Source: Molanna angustata (Eukaryota > Arthropoda > Insecta > Trichoptera > Molannidae). Taken from it: DNA of 64,000 nucleotides. The notes below the pieces were generated by a model. The model was not told the origin of the DNA. It saw only the letters and a list, made by a program, of their open reading frames with translations, and did no database searches. This document shows positions 47,396 to 57,450 of the stretch, piece after piece. Both the position numbers and the translations under genes were made by a program. Every line of letters starts with the position of its first letter. Within the stretch, counting starts at the first letter, position 1. The stretch covers positions 9,298,299 to 9,362,298 of the forward strand of contig OY754978.1 of NCBI GenBank assembly GCA_963576475.1, written 5' to 3'.

Positions 47396-47655
47396 GTTTT
47401 ATATAATGGGACACATAAGTATGGACTGTGTCAGTTCAAATGAATATAAAGCTATTCCGACACAAGCACTGCTTAGTGGAATAGTTGTTCTTATCCACTG
47501 GATGTTGGTACTGATAGATTGTATTCATTTTGTCAGTGCCAACATTATACTAAATTGTCTATTTTTCATAATTTTTGTTGTACTATGTTTCACTATTGTA
47601 TTGTTGTAATTTTTTGAATGGTTATTGTGGATTTTGAATAAATAAATAAATTTAC
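47396..47655 (+). mobile_element. Possible LINE 3' end with (AATA)n tail
   Basis: TTGTATTCATTTTGTCAGTG and TTGTACTATGTTTCACTATT lead to GAATAAATAAATAAATT at about 47635-47652. The layout resembles other LINE 3' UTRs but no specific shared words were found. Confidence 0.3.
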
Positions 47656-47763
47656 ACCTTGACATATATGAGGTATGCACGACAAAATTTCATCTAAAAA
47701 GGTAACGTCTCGCAACTCGCCAATAGGCGTTGGTGTAATGAATTTTGGAATCGTCCAAATGGG

Positions 47764-47907
47764 TCATTCAGTCACAGCGCGAGGTGGATGATCTCTCTCA
47801 TTCTCATCTCCGGGAAGATCGGTAGAGACCTTGTTGATGGTCCAGACCGTGATGAGTGCTAGTGCGTACACCTCCGACAAAGGTATGGGAATGTTGCCAA
47901 CACGAAT
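47764..47907 (-). CDS. Candidate 3'-terminal exon, unknown protein
   Basis: On the minus strand CAGTTTGCAG precedes 47907, an acceptor-like site, and the frame then runs 47 codons to a TGA at 47764-47766. The codons are GC-richer than the flanks and read IRVGNIPIPLSEVYALALI.. then ..DLPGDENERDHPPRAVTE, without known domain. The open frame actually extends upstream to 48051, so the acceptor may be irrelevant. It is on the same strand as, and phase-compatible with, the E2 exon at 49039-49125, but no homology supports joining them. Confidence 0.2.
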   Translation of the reverse strand: MRVGNIPIPLSEVYALALITVWTINKVSTDLPGDENERDHPPRAVTE

Positions 47908-48051
47908 CTGCAAACTGAGGTCGATGGATTCTCTCTCTCTCGACAGAAAGGCGAACGACAGCCAACGTAAATAATAATAAATGCACGGTAGCGTTGGGGC
48001 TTCTACCTCCCGTTGCGAAGTTTTCGCAGTAAAGCTTCTAAACGCTATCAA

Positions 48052-48842
48052 TAGAGTTGGAGTGAAATTTTAAGGTGATTTAAAAATCGGAAACTCAGGT
48101 TATTTTATTTGATCAGCAGTTCTCTCGCTGTACGCATTAATTTATGATTTGTAAATACATTATATCTATCAAACGTTTTAGTTAATAGGTCATATTTACT
48201 TGCATTATTTAATACACTCGACATATCTGCTAGCTCTCTCAGTGCGTTTAGGACAGGTGTATCCTCCTATCTTTTGTAACAGTATTTTCATTTAAGCAGC
48301 CTTCTTATTTTAGTACTGTTTTTATTTACTAATAGATTTATTATGTACCTATTATTTTTATTTTTTAATCGCATTTATTCTATTGAATAATGCAAGGTGT
48401 TTTCACTGGTCTACTAATAAAGCAATGCATCATTGTTTTTTTACAAATTGTGTAGGTTGTATAACTCTATCTACCAATAAATAAATAAATATTGTGTAAA
48501 GTATCAACCTTTTTATTGTATAATTTACTCCTATCGAACATTTGAAAAGTTCACCAACTTGCGATTCAATATTCAAATAGTTTACCAACTTGCGATTCGT
48601 TATTCGCTAGCGAATATTCGAAAGCTCCACTCGTGAGTGTCACATTCAAACAGAACTGAGAGACGATCAAGGATGCGACGGATATGGACGTATTTAGGAG
48701 TCATTCAACTGACCCGTCTATTTCTGTACGTAGACGACTGCGAAAAAAATATATCTCGTCTATAATGAATGATGTGCACCCAGTAGGTATATTGCGCATG
48801 TCACATGAACATAGAATGAACAGACGTACACAAGTGTATAGT
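48052..48842. other. Unassigned; LINE-like tail and a small duplication
   Basis: ACCAATAAATAAATAAATATTG at 48472-48493 (read in parts) looks like a retroposon tail. ACCAACTTGCGATTC occurs twice at about 48553-48598. No coding sequence supported. Confidence 0.3.
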
Positions 48843-48970
48843 TGTAGCCAAATATCTTGAACTTTTAGCCGAGAAGGGGGGCGATTTACACGTAAACCAA
48901 CGAAGCAAAAATACACAAATTTGCGCTCTGCGCAATCTGAAGCACGTTCAAGATATTTGGTGATATTCAT
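48843..48970. mobile_element. Small inverted element E (MITE)
   Basis: GTAGCCAAATATCTTGAAC at the left is mirrored by GTTCAAGATATTTGGTGAT at the right, about 128 bp apart. AGCCGAGAAGGGGGGCGATT and a GCGCTCTGCGCAATC hairpin lie inside. A half copy is at 24185-24270 and a related end near 10643. It lies 69 bp past the 5' splice site of the E2 exon, inside the intron. Confidence 0.65.
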
Positions 48971-49038
48971 ACATCACAATCAAAATATTTAAATAAAGGA
49001 GTAAATGAATTATTACGTTTTTGAAAAAAATTACTTAC

Positions 49039-49125
49039 CTCATAAACATTCGGATGCCAAACTTTGGTTAAAAATCTTATAGACGGCGGTGAATAGGGAT
49101 AGTCTGGAGGAAATTTCATGTGAGC
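49039..49125 (-). CDS. Exon of a CDC34/UBE2R-type ubiquitin-conjugating enzyme (E2)
   Basis: The minus strand reads 29 codons in phase 0, bounded by a textbook acceptor (pyrimidine tract ending ATCTTTTCAG at 49126) and donor (GAG/GTAAGTAA at 49038). The peptide begins AHMKFPPDYPYSPPSIRF and ends LTKVWHPNVYE. PDYPYSPP and the HPN tripeptide are core E2 (UBC fold) motifs; DYPYSPPxxRFLTKxWHPNxYE is specific to the CDC34/UBE2R group, which works with SCF ubiquitin ligases to add ubiquitin to substrates in cytosol and nucleus. UBE2G enzymes differ at several of these positions. The catalytic Cys would lie about ten residues downstream, in the next exon, which I did not find. Mobile elements flank it closely on both sides. 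Confidence 0.93.
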
Positions 49126-49162
49126 CTGAAAAGATAAAAAAAAACAATAAAATACAACAGTA
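49126..49162 (-). promoter_or_regulatory. 3' splice site and polypyrimidine tract of the E2 exon
   Basis: On the minus strand this is TTTTATTG followed by a run of T and ATCTTTTCAG directly before the exon, a strong acceptor. The donor on the other side (49031-49038) is GTAAGTAA, close to the consensus. Confidence 0.85.
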
Positions 49163-49206
49163 AAACAATTCTAAATAACGCAAAGTAGGTATACTCAAGA
49201 ATATTT

Positions 49207-49437
49207 GTCGGCCTTCGTGGCTCAGTTGATTGGGTATCTGACTGCTGATCCAAGGGTCCCGGGTTCGATTCCCGGTGGAGACACAGTTTTTAATTGTGTT
49301 TTCAGTCTGGATCTGTGAGACGATTAATATCGTAAGTCTCCAGAATGTGGCAACTTGTTATTGGGTGCGTGTTAAATTAATATTTGACATTGTACCTGTT
49401 AGTTGCCCGAGAAGCAACTAAATAAATAAATAAATAC
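49207..49437 (+). mobile_element. SINE1, copy B (fresh-looking)
   Basis: A-box region TGGCTCAGTTGATTGGG and perfect B box GGTTCGATTCC are intact. The body has TTTTCAGTCTGGATCTGTGA, TCTCCAGAATGTGGCAACTT and TTGCCCGAGAAGCAAC, then an AATAAATAAATAAATA tail. It has the extra GACGATTAATATCG segment missing from copy A. It lies antisense to the E2 gene, 81 bp from its acceptor. Confidence 0.9.
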
Positions 49438-49754
49438 CACTAGGTTAATTCAAAATCTTGAGAATTATAATACATAAGTTTAATAAGTCAGTATAATATA
49501 AAAATAGCATGAGAAAATTAGTGGGAAATGACGCCAAACTCTCCAATAAATAAGTCGGTATACATTATATATATTTTTATAATTTATTAAACGAATAAAT
49601 TACAATTTACATACATAAGTATATGTTTACATAAGTATGTAAATTGTAAACATATAATTATATCTACCTATTGTAAATTCATATTGTAAACTGTTGGTTC
49701 TATAAAATCAATAAAATACATATTAATAGGGTGTATAAGTTACATAAAATACAT

Positions 49755-50476
49755 TTTATAATACCATACCATACCATACCATCACGCCATTTCCCTATTT
49801 GGGGTAGGCAGAGAGAACCGAACGCCAGACTCCTCTCTCTTGACATACATTCCTCGCTTCATTCACGTCCATACATCGTCTCATACACGCTCTTCTATTA
49901 TTCTTACTTCTAACATCTCCATCTTTCAAAATCCCATTTATGTGATCGTGCCAACTCTTTCTTGGCCGACCTGTACTTTTCATTCCTCTTTTATCAGCCT
50001 TGTATACTTTTTTTGTCAGACGGTCATCACTCATTCTTTCTATGTGGCCGAACCACCTTAGGGCATTTATTTTCATCTTACTTACGATATTTCTTTCAAT
50101 CATACATTCTCGTCTAATATCCTCATTTCTTATTCTATCATACATCGTTTTACCACACATTCGTCTTAGTGACCTCATTTCAACCGCGTTAATTCTACTT
50201 TCATGCGTCTTCTGCCATGTCCATGTCTCACTAGCATACATTAGAGTCGGTGCGACGATACCATTGTGTACCGCGAGCTTTGCTTGCCTCGAAATAATTG
50301 GGTCAGCCATTACCGGTCTTAATGCACCATTCACTCTATTACCTGCCGTTACTCTCCTTTCAATATCTTTTTCCAATCTTCCATCACGCTGAAACATGCT
50401 TCCTAAGTATAAATATTCATCCACTTGTTCTAATTGTACATTCTCCACTCGTATCTCGCATTTTGTTTTGTTTGTT
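49755..50476 (-). CDS. LINE reverse transcriptase C-terminal fragment (copy 3, best preserved)
   Basis: Open on the minus strand from about 50476 to the stop just below 49798, over 220 codons without a break. Order: KCEIRVENVQLEQVDEYLYL (the YLYLG block after the RT palm), GSMFQRDGRLEKDIERRV, ALRPVM, LMYASETWTWQKTHE, MYDRIRNEDIRRE, LRWFGHIERMSDDRLTKK, GRPRKSWHDH and WRSVLSAYPK. The ATACCATACCATACC tail lies at 49760-49785. The catalytic palm (YxDD) and endonuclease are missing, so it is a 5'-truncated insertion. It is the same family as copies 1 and 2 but a distinct subfamily; the lack of breaks suggests it is the youngest. Confidence 0.85.
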
Positions 50477-50705
50477 TAATTGAGACGAAATATCATATTA
50501 AAAAAGGGGAGTAAGTATGTATTTTATATTTTAAAATTCATAAAATATTGAATTACAAACGTTTCGACATTTATATAAAAACACATTAATTACATAAATA
50601 TAAGGATTATGAAAAAGGTTAAACAAGATTTTTAAATAAATGAAAAGTTATTTAGTTTAACCAACGACTTAAATAATCTATTGTCATGTATAAACACTAA
50701 AGGTC
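50477..50705. other. Unassigned AT-rich DNA
   Basis: No supported feature. Confidence 0.3.
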
Positions 50706-51221
50706 CCCATTCACGATCGTGCCATCCTTCCAAATGGCTTGCCATCACTCCAAAATGCGCTCATGAATGTCTAATCCCGCGCAGCCCAATTGGCCTGACA
50801 CACGAAAATGGAATTCCCCAAACGATCGAAACTCTAGTACCGCGAAAACGGCGCGACGCATCCTGACGGCACGGCATGCTCGTGAGTGTGAAAACCAGCG
50901 GTACATTGCGCCATCTCATTGCGCCGAGCTGTTTGACACTCTCGTGAATGCGAAAATACAACGTTTTCTCTTTGTTTTTTTATATTTATATATAAACAAA
51001 CCGCTAAATAGCAGTTGTATAAAACTCATCCTCAGAATTATAACTCATTTTTACTTAAAAATTAAAAAAAATAGAACTTATTAATGCGAAAGCGCCGACC
51101 GCTTGCGTATACTAATTATGATGGCTTGATGGCGCGCCCGTGAGTGTGATGAAAATTTTACAATGCTCCAAATGGAGCCGGTCCATATGGAACGACGCCG
51201 AATGGCACGATCGTGAATGGG
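50706..51221. mobile_element. MITE with CCCATTCACGATCGTGCCAT termini
   Basis: The left terminus CCCATTCACGATCGTGCCAT (50706-50725) is mirrored at 51202-51221. Both ends are CpG-rich while the centre (50960-51080) is AT-rich. The motif CGTGARTG recurs near both ends (about 50878, 50942, 51139, 51213, with TCATGAATG at 50761), as subterminal transposase-binding repeats often do. No target duplication is obvious and no transposase is present. Confidence 0.75.
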
Positions 51222-51850
51222 CTGCTTTATGTTCGTAATTATGAAAATCAATCATTAAATTTAATATCTCAACTATATTGACTGATAAAAAAAATACTCG
51301 AGTAAATGAAAAATTGAACTTGCTCCGAATTCGAGTTATTAAAAAATCGTGAGAATTCTAAATTCAAATTTCTAAATGTGCAAATTTTATTCAAATCTGT
51401 TCCAATTCCAAGTTTTCATCGGATTCGGATTAGAACATTCGAAGAAAGCGCGAAATTTCATATTATTCGGAATAATATTAATACTATTATTGAAACTTTA
51501 TTAATTTGTTATTGACTATCTCCCTCTCGTTCTAGACAATCTGACGTTACATGTCTTCCCATTCCGTCACAAAATACCGACTTGCTATAGTTAATTTTGG
51601 ACGGTTTATTTTGGGAACTTCAAATCGTCCGCCATGGTACAAGTTTTAAACTGAAAACATTTTAAAATTATGCACAAGTATTTTGAAGATAATATTATTT
51701 TCGTATTTTGTCCGTCCGCCATTCAGAATTAAAGAACACAAAGTACATTGACGATTTTGACAATTATACGAACGGGTAAGCATTATCTACTACCAAAACT
51801 AATATTTTTTAATTTATTTATTATTATTAACGGTAAAAAAGCCATTGACA
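51222..51850. other. Unassigned
   Basis: A GC-moderate patch near 51520-51730 holds two CGTCCGCCATT-like words (51626, 51713). No coding sequence supported. Confidence 0.3.
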
Positions 51851-51854
51851 TAAA

Positions 51855-52330
51855 AAAAAACGAGTGGGTTGTGGCCAACGCTAAACTCCTCACCAACAAG
51901 TCATTCTATAAAGTAATCATGTTTGTATGGAAAATATTCAGCAGTTTGTTAAATTTTATGAAAGTGATGTGCCTTTCTACCAATTTGAAAATAAAAAAAT
52001 CAAATTTTAAGTTTCCTGAGCTTGAGGTCACTTTGAAATATTTGATAGTTAAAAAATTGAGAAGCACTATTCAGATATCCTTTAAAATCTAATGGGGTCT
52101 AAGTGAGTATCAGATATTATAAAGTTGCAAAATTTGAAAAGAATCGAATGAGTACTTTAGTCTATAATTGATAAAGTAAAATAAACACGCCGTACATAGC
52201 ACACACTACAAAGCACGCAACACACACACAGATACATTGTGATGAAACTTTCAGAATACAATCTCAGCCTCAAAAATTGCGAAATCATAACTCCCCACTA
52301 TATCCCCTTGGGTTATTGAGGAGTAAAAAT
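51855..52330 (+). mobile_element. Dispersed family A, copy 2
   Basis: ACGAGTGGGTTGTGGCCAAC, GTATGGAAAATATTCAGCA, GAATCGAATGAGTACTTTAG, AAACACGCCGTACATAGCAC, GATACATTGTGATGAAACTT and ATAACTCCCCACTATATCCC match the inverted copy at 29465-29850; the last part also matches 53840-54030. The frame at 51748-52092 is not conserved in the other copies. Confidence 0.6.
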
Positions 52331-52640
52331 CATCACTGAAAACAACCCATCATTGACTGATGGATTGCAATCACTAGACCACTGACGCAAGGTCGGTATT
52401 CTAAGTTTATTCTATATCAGTACCATGGGAGATTCTCAGAAGGACTTGCATCCCTGGGACCCTATTATTCAATCTCGCACTACCGATGTTGTATACGACA
52501 TATTATTGGTTTCGCACGATTTCTAGAAAATGCTATTCACGAGTCTCGGATGCGACATAGCTAGCTACGACCACCTCCACCAGCTCCGCATATGGGGACT
52601 GAAAAACGGCCCCTTCACAGAATGCTAGTAAGAATGTCAG
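52331..52640. other. GC-richer unassigned stretch, likely 3' UTR of the LINE that follows
   Basis: ACTGAAAAACGGCCCCTT near 52600 corresponds to the CAAGGGGCCG word of the LINE 3' UTR at 6180-6190. The rest (52390-52590) is moderately GC-rich without assignment. Confidence 0.3.
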
Positions 52641-53017
52641 AGAATGCATGGCACAAAGAGTAGCTCTAGAAGCTCCTCTAGACTCGTGGCCTCGGCACAA
52701 CAGTGCAAAAAATGAAAATCAACGTCGGTGAAAACAATAATCACAGACATGGATTGTCGCGAGAGTACTTCAAGCCTGTGATTGTGTAAAATGATCACCA
52801 GAGTTGACCAAGGACACATATTCAGCAGATAGAAGGGCACTATAACCATGGCAAAACAATTTGAAGGCTGTAAAGTACTTCTTCGAGACCACTAAATCCG
52901 CATGCCCAATGGGACCTTGAAGAGGCCCACGGACAGCAGCGAGGAGCTCCGTTCTGTTGTAGAACGCAATTGGGTGAGAGCATTCCCAGAGGATGTGTTC
53001 TAAAGTTTGGTCGAATA
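52641..53017 (-). pseudogene. GPIGHADLV-type LINE C-terminal fragment (copy 2, best preserved)
   Basis: On the minus strand an unbroken frame from about 53017 to a TGA at 52770-52772 reads DQTLEHILWECSHP, FYNRTELLAAVRGPLQGPIG, HADLVVSKKYFTAFKLFCHG and YSALLSAEYV. The EHILWECSH block resembles the Cys/His motif near the C-terminus of I/R1/Jockey-type LINEs. Similar fragments are at 5966-6215 (+) and 33896-34125 (-). It is 5'-truncated. Confidence 0.65.
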
Positions 53018-53560
53018 AAAATCATTTGATATTTTGACGAGTGTTATAGGACCACTCGACATTCATTGTCGCATTATTTTATGTGTCAAAAATGACCGCC
53101 ATATTGCATTTACACACGGCAAGCGTCTGTATCAACAAGTATTTTCGTTATGTTGTCTTATTTTTGTAGTCACAAAGGCAATTCGACGAATTAGTTGTTT
53201 TATCTATTTAACAGTAAATATAAAAATAAATGGACGAAGAGACAATTTTAAAACAGTGGATGTTTTCACTTTATTTATATATCTCCATTAATAAGTTTTG
53301 TCACAAATCTTCTTAAACAAGTTTTGTTTAAAATGTTCTTTTTTACTTGCATAATACCTACATATTTCTAGATTAATAGGTTTTCTATTTGTTTGTTATT
53401 TAATATTTTCTTCCTCTCCTCTTCCTTTCCTTATCCTTTAGTTTTCCTATCATTGCTATGAATAATTGTTCTTATATTCTATCTTCTTTGTTTTTTTTAC
53501 TTTTCGTCTGCTATCTTTGTTCATTTTTGTAATGTGATTGACTTATTGCTATAGTACACA
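53018..53560. other. Unassigned AT-rich DNA
   Basis: An 85-codon plus frame at 53034-53291 shows no motif. T-rich DNA from 53320 onward probably belongs to the LINE 3' end that follows. Confidence 0.3.
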
Positions 53561-53670
53561 CTGTTTTGTATATTTAACATTAACTCTGGTTGTCTGCATG
53601 AAATTGCCAATAGGTAATAAGCCTGCCAGTGTACAAATTATATGTACAGAATGTAAAAATAAATAAATAT
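53561..53670 (+). mobile_element. LINE 3'-end module with (AATA)n tail
   Basis: CTGGTTGTCTGCATGAAATT, GCCAATAGGTAATAAGCCTG and CCAGTGTACAAATTATATGT end in AATAAATAAAT. Same module as 5325-5400. Confidence 0.6.
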
Positions 53671-53839
53671 CCACAATCTTTCGCTTGATGTCTAAATTGT
53701 CTCTAATACCACAGTAAATAATAGACATTTTTTCAATTGTTTTATAATATTGTTAACTAATTATTTGAGAAAACCGGAAGCGTAAGGAAGGTAATGAACA
53801 ATATGCTAAGTGCTAAGAAATCTACCATAGAATTGCATT
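53671..53839. other. Unassigned
   Basis: No supported feature. Confidence 0.3.
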
Positions 53840-54030
53840 AGAAAAGCATAAGTAAAATGAACACGCCGTACATAGCACACTGCACACACCACATAGCACA
53901 CACACGCAGATACATTGTGATGAAACTTTCAGAATACAATCTCAGCATGATACTAGTTGATAATCTGCAAAAAAAAATTGCGAAATCATAACTCCCCACT
54001 ATATCCACTTGGGTTAGTGAGGAGTAAAAA
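53840..54030 (+). mobile_element. Dispersed family A, copy 3 (partial)
   Basis: AACACGCCGTACATAGCACA, GATACATTGTGATGAAACTT, TCAGAATACAATCTCAGC, TACTAGTTGATAATCTGC and ATAACTCCCCACTATATCCA match copy 1 in full and copy 2 with a ~20-bp deletion. Confidence 0.6.
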
Positions 54031-54411
54031 CAAATTATTAACTTATTATTACCAACACTTACAAAATCAAAACATCAAATTAATTATTGGTTTTAAAGAA
54101 CCTGACAGATTCATGATGTTGTATGAGAAGTATATAGTTTCCAGATCTTCAAAAACGTGCTGGGCTAGTAAAAGCACATGTCAAGTAAGTGCATGGTGTT
54201 GCATAAGGCGGGCACGATAGTGGGTCAGTATGTCGGATATATAGGTCAGGTCGTAGCTTCAATATGGATCTGCTGACTGTCTCCCCTCACCTTCCTTTCT
54301 TGGCCCACCTACATTCACTAGCCGCGGCCAGCCTTTTCCCGGGAACCGAAACCTTCAGTGCCGGGATCGACTCGCTAATCGAAGGAGGTATTTCATTTTG
54401 TATTGCTTCTC
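54031..54411. other. Unassigned; GC-rich patch
   Basis: From 54170 to 54400 the DNA is GC-richer (GCCGCGGCCAGCC, GGGAACCGAAACC) with a 60-codon plus frame at 54264-54446 whose end overlaps the SINE. No domain recognised. Confidence 0.3.
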
Positions 54412-54618
54412 TGGGAACAAACAGGTACAATGTCAATTATTATTAATTCAACATGGACCCAATAACAAGTGCCACATTCTGGAGACTTATGATATTTATC
54501 GTCTCACAGATCCAGACTGAAGACACAATTAAAAAATGTGTCTCCACCGGGAATCGATCCCGGGACCTTTAGCTCAGCTTAGATATCTAACGAACAGAGC
54601 CAGGAAGGCCGAAGGTAT
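54412..54618 (-). mobile_element. SINE1, copy D
   Basis: Minus strand from 54618: CGGCCTTCCTGGCTCTGTTC (A-box region), GGGATCGATTCCCGGTGGAG (B box with one change), TTCAGTCTGGATCTGTGAGA, AGTCTCCAGAATGTGGCACT, then TGACATTGTACCTG and CCCAGAGAAGCAA. Fully recognisable. Confidence 0.85.
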
Positions 54619-54861
54619 GTAAGTAAATAATCTTCAAATGCCCTGCAATTTTTTTATGAATTTATTATCTGAAATATTTTTTCCAACTGTCGATTTGTTC
54701 AAGAGAATTTATTTCTCGAGACAAAGTTATAAGCAAAATTTTGTATGGCCAGGTCTACATTTTTTATGATTTTTCAAAATTGAAGTCAAATAACAACAAC
54801 TTAAAAGCTTCGAAGCATATATGTCCTATTATTTTCATGAAAACTGTACGAAATACGATGA
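54619..54861. other. Unassigned; contains a family C-like scrap
   Basis: CCAACTGTCGATTTGTTCAA at 54685-54704 recurs at 28025-28045. Otherwise unassigned. Confidence 0.3.
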
Positions 54862-56664
54862 AAATATTGTATATAGATGTATTGATGTGATTGTGAAATA
54901 TTCCACCTCGGTACAGGCAAAGCCTAGTGAGGTGGATATATAATAATATGTAAATATTGTATATAAATGTATTGATGTGATTGTGAAATATTCCACCTCG
55001 GTACAGGCAAAGCCTAGTGAGGTGGATATATAATAATATGTAAATATTGTATATAAATGTATTGATGTGATTGTGAAATATTCCACCTCGGTACAGGCAA
55101 AGCCTAGTGAGGTGGATATATAATAATATGTAAATATTGTATATAAATGTATTGATGTGATTGTGAAATATTCCACCTCGGTACAGGCAAAGCCTAGTGA
55201 GGTATATATATAAAAATATGTAAATATTGTATATAAATGTATTGATGTGATTGTGAAATATTCCACCTCGGTACAGGCAAAGCCTAGTGAGGTGGATATA
55301 TAATAATATGTAAATATTGTATATAAATGTATTGATGTGATTGTGAAATATTCCACCTCGGTACAGGCAAAGCCTAGTGAGGTGGATATATAATAATATG
55401 TAAATATTGTATATAAATGTATTGATGTGATTGTGAAATATTCCACCTCGGTACAGGCAAAGCCTAGTGAGGTGGATATATAATAATATGTAAATATTGT
55501 ATATAAATGTATTGATGTGATTGTGAAATATTCCACCTCGGTACAGGCAAAGCCTAGTGAGGTGGATATATAATAATATGTAAATATTGTATATAAATGT
55601 ATTGATGTGATTGTGAAATATTCCACCTCGGTACAGGCAAAGCCTAGTGAGGTGGATATATAATAATATGTAAATATTGTATATAAATGTATTGATGTGA
55701 TTGTGAAATATTCCACCTCGGTACAGGCAAAGCCTAGTGAGGTGGATATATAATAATATGTAAATATTGTATATAAATGTATTGATGTGATTGTGAAATA
55801 TTCCACCTCGGTACAGGCAAAGCCTAGTGAGGTGGATATATAATAATATGTAAATATTGTATATAAATGTATTGATGTGATTGTGAAATATTCCACCTCG
55901 GTACAGGCAAAGCCTAGTGAGGTGGATATATAATAATATGTAAATATTGTATATAAATGTATTGATGTGATTGTGAAATATTCCACCTCGGTACAGGCAA
56001 AGCCTAGTGAGGTGGATATATAATAATATGTAAATATTGTATATAAATGTATTGATGTGATTGTGAAATATTCCACCTCGGTACAGGCAAAGCCGAGTGA
56101 GGTGGATATATAATAATATGTAAATATTGTATATAAATGTATTGATGTGATTGTGAAATATTCCACCTCGGTACAGGCAAAGCCTAGTGAGGTGGATATA
56201 TAATAATATGTAAATATTGTATATAAATGTATTGATGTGATTGTGAAATATTCCACCTCGGTACAGGCAAAGCCTAGTGAGGTGGATATATAATAATATG
56301 TAAATATTGTATATAAATGTATTGATGTGATTGTGAAATATTCCACCTCGGTACAGGCAAAGCCTAGTGAGGTGGATATATAATAATATGTAAATATTGT
56401 ATATAAATGTATTGATGTGATTGTGAAATATTCCACCTCGGTACAGGCAAAGCCTAGTGAGGTGGATATATAATAATATGTAAGTATTGTATATAAATGT
56501 ATTGATGTGATTGTGAAATATTCCACCTCGGTACAGGCAAAGCCTAGTGAGGTGGATATATAATAATATGTAAATATTGTATATAAATGTATTGATGTGA
56601 TTGTGAAATATTCCACCTCGGTACAGGCAAAGCCTAATGAGGTGGATATTATAATAATATGTAA
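54862..56664. repeat. 90-bp satellite array, 20 units
   Basis: TTCCACCTCGGTACAGGCAA recurs every 90 bp from 54901 to 56611. Each unit has an imperfect nested hairpin (CCACCTC..GAGGTGG around AGGC-AAA-GCCT) followed by AT-rich DNA. Units are near identical; deviations include one with GGTATATATATAAAAATATG (55201), one CCGAGTGAG (56094) and a last unit with AATGAGG and an extra T. Because 90 is divisible by three, one minus-strand frame stays open for 593 codons, but it has no ATG (it would begin at GTG) and is not regarded as a gene. Confidence 0.97.
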
Positions 56665-56714
56665 AAAATGATATTGTTAATTTTTATTAATAAATAAATA
56701 AATAAATTATAAAT
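56665..56714. repeat. A-rich tail (AATA)n
   Basis: TTATTAATAAATAAATAAAT at 56682-56705 resembles a retroposon tail, bordering the 90-bp array. Confidence 0.6.
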
Positions 56715-57027
56715 CGATAAACTCAGAATTCGGAGTAGAACTTTTGGTGACTCTATGTGTCCCCTTATAAATTTTTATCCGCTTGAATTATATAATACAG
56801 AGCCTAAAATTTCAGAAAATATAGAAAGTCTGTACAGTATTCGGGGTAGGAAAATAGGACTGAACTGCACACTATCCTATCCTGACATAATTTTTATTGT
56901 ATAGAAAATGAAATATCTTAAAATATTCAATAATTTGGATTTAAAGGTTTATAGTTTGGTACGTATTCTTCAACTATACATACTATCGCCATCATTAGGA
57001 CCTCAAGTATTACATGCAACTAGTTAT
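56715..57027 (+). mobile_element. Dispersed family C, copy 3 (internally deleted)
   Basis: TTTTATCCGCTTGAATTATA, ACAGAGCCTAAAATTTCAGA, then directly ATTCGGGGTAGGAAAATAGG, AGTTTGGTACGTATTCTTCA, CTATACATACTATCGCC and the shared end ATGCAACTAG. About 450 bp present in copy 1 are missing. The CTAG/T edge agrees with copies 1 and 2. Confidence 0.55.
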
Positions 57028-57039
57028 AGAACAATTATC

Positions 57040-57450
57040 CATATATGTACTTAAAATATTTTGTGTGCGGTAAAGCAAAATTAACAAAAGCAAAATATGG
57101 TAAGAAATTAAGATATTAGATTGGGATTGGATGATAATATGAGATCAAAATAGATAATGTGTGAAGAAAGACTTTATGATGGTTTGAACACACACAAAGA
57201 ATGAAACATGGACGTTTGACAAAGCATCTACACAAAGAGTAGAAACACATTTATTAATTAAGGAAGCATACAGTTGTGTAAATACATTGTATTGAGATAG
57301 GCCGAGAAAAGGTAGTCACGATCATACAAAAGTCATTAGACAGAGAGCATGTATGACGCGACGCATGTATGTATGCAAATGGCATAAATATATGACAGGA
57401 TAAACAGGATAAGATAGGGTGGCGTTCGGTTCCCTTTGCCTAGAAAATGT
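57040..57450 (+). pseudogene. Heavily decayed RTE-like LINE C-terminus
   Basis: Scraps align in order with copy 1: MKHGRLTKHLHKE (for RMNEERLTKKIYK), DRPRKGSHDHTK (for GRPRKGWHDHVN), RACMTRRMYVCKW and RVAFGSLCL (for VWRSVLSAYP). Many stops and shifts. Far older than copies 1-3. Confidence 0.6.

Noticed and set aside
50000..50392. Plus-strand frame of 130 codons
   Set aside because: Antisense to the well-supported RT fragment on the minus strand; it lacks motifs.
54835..56616. 593-codon open frame as a repeat protein or membrane protein
   Set aside because: It has no ATG, starts only at a GTG, coincides exactly with a 90-bp tandem array (30 codons per unit) and has no splice or promoter context. 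An open frame is expected when one unit frame has no stop.
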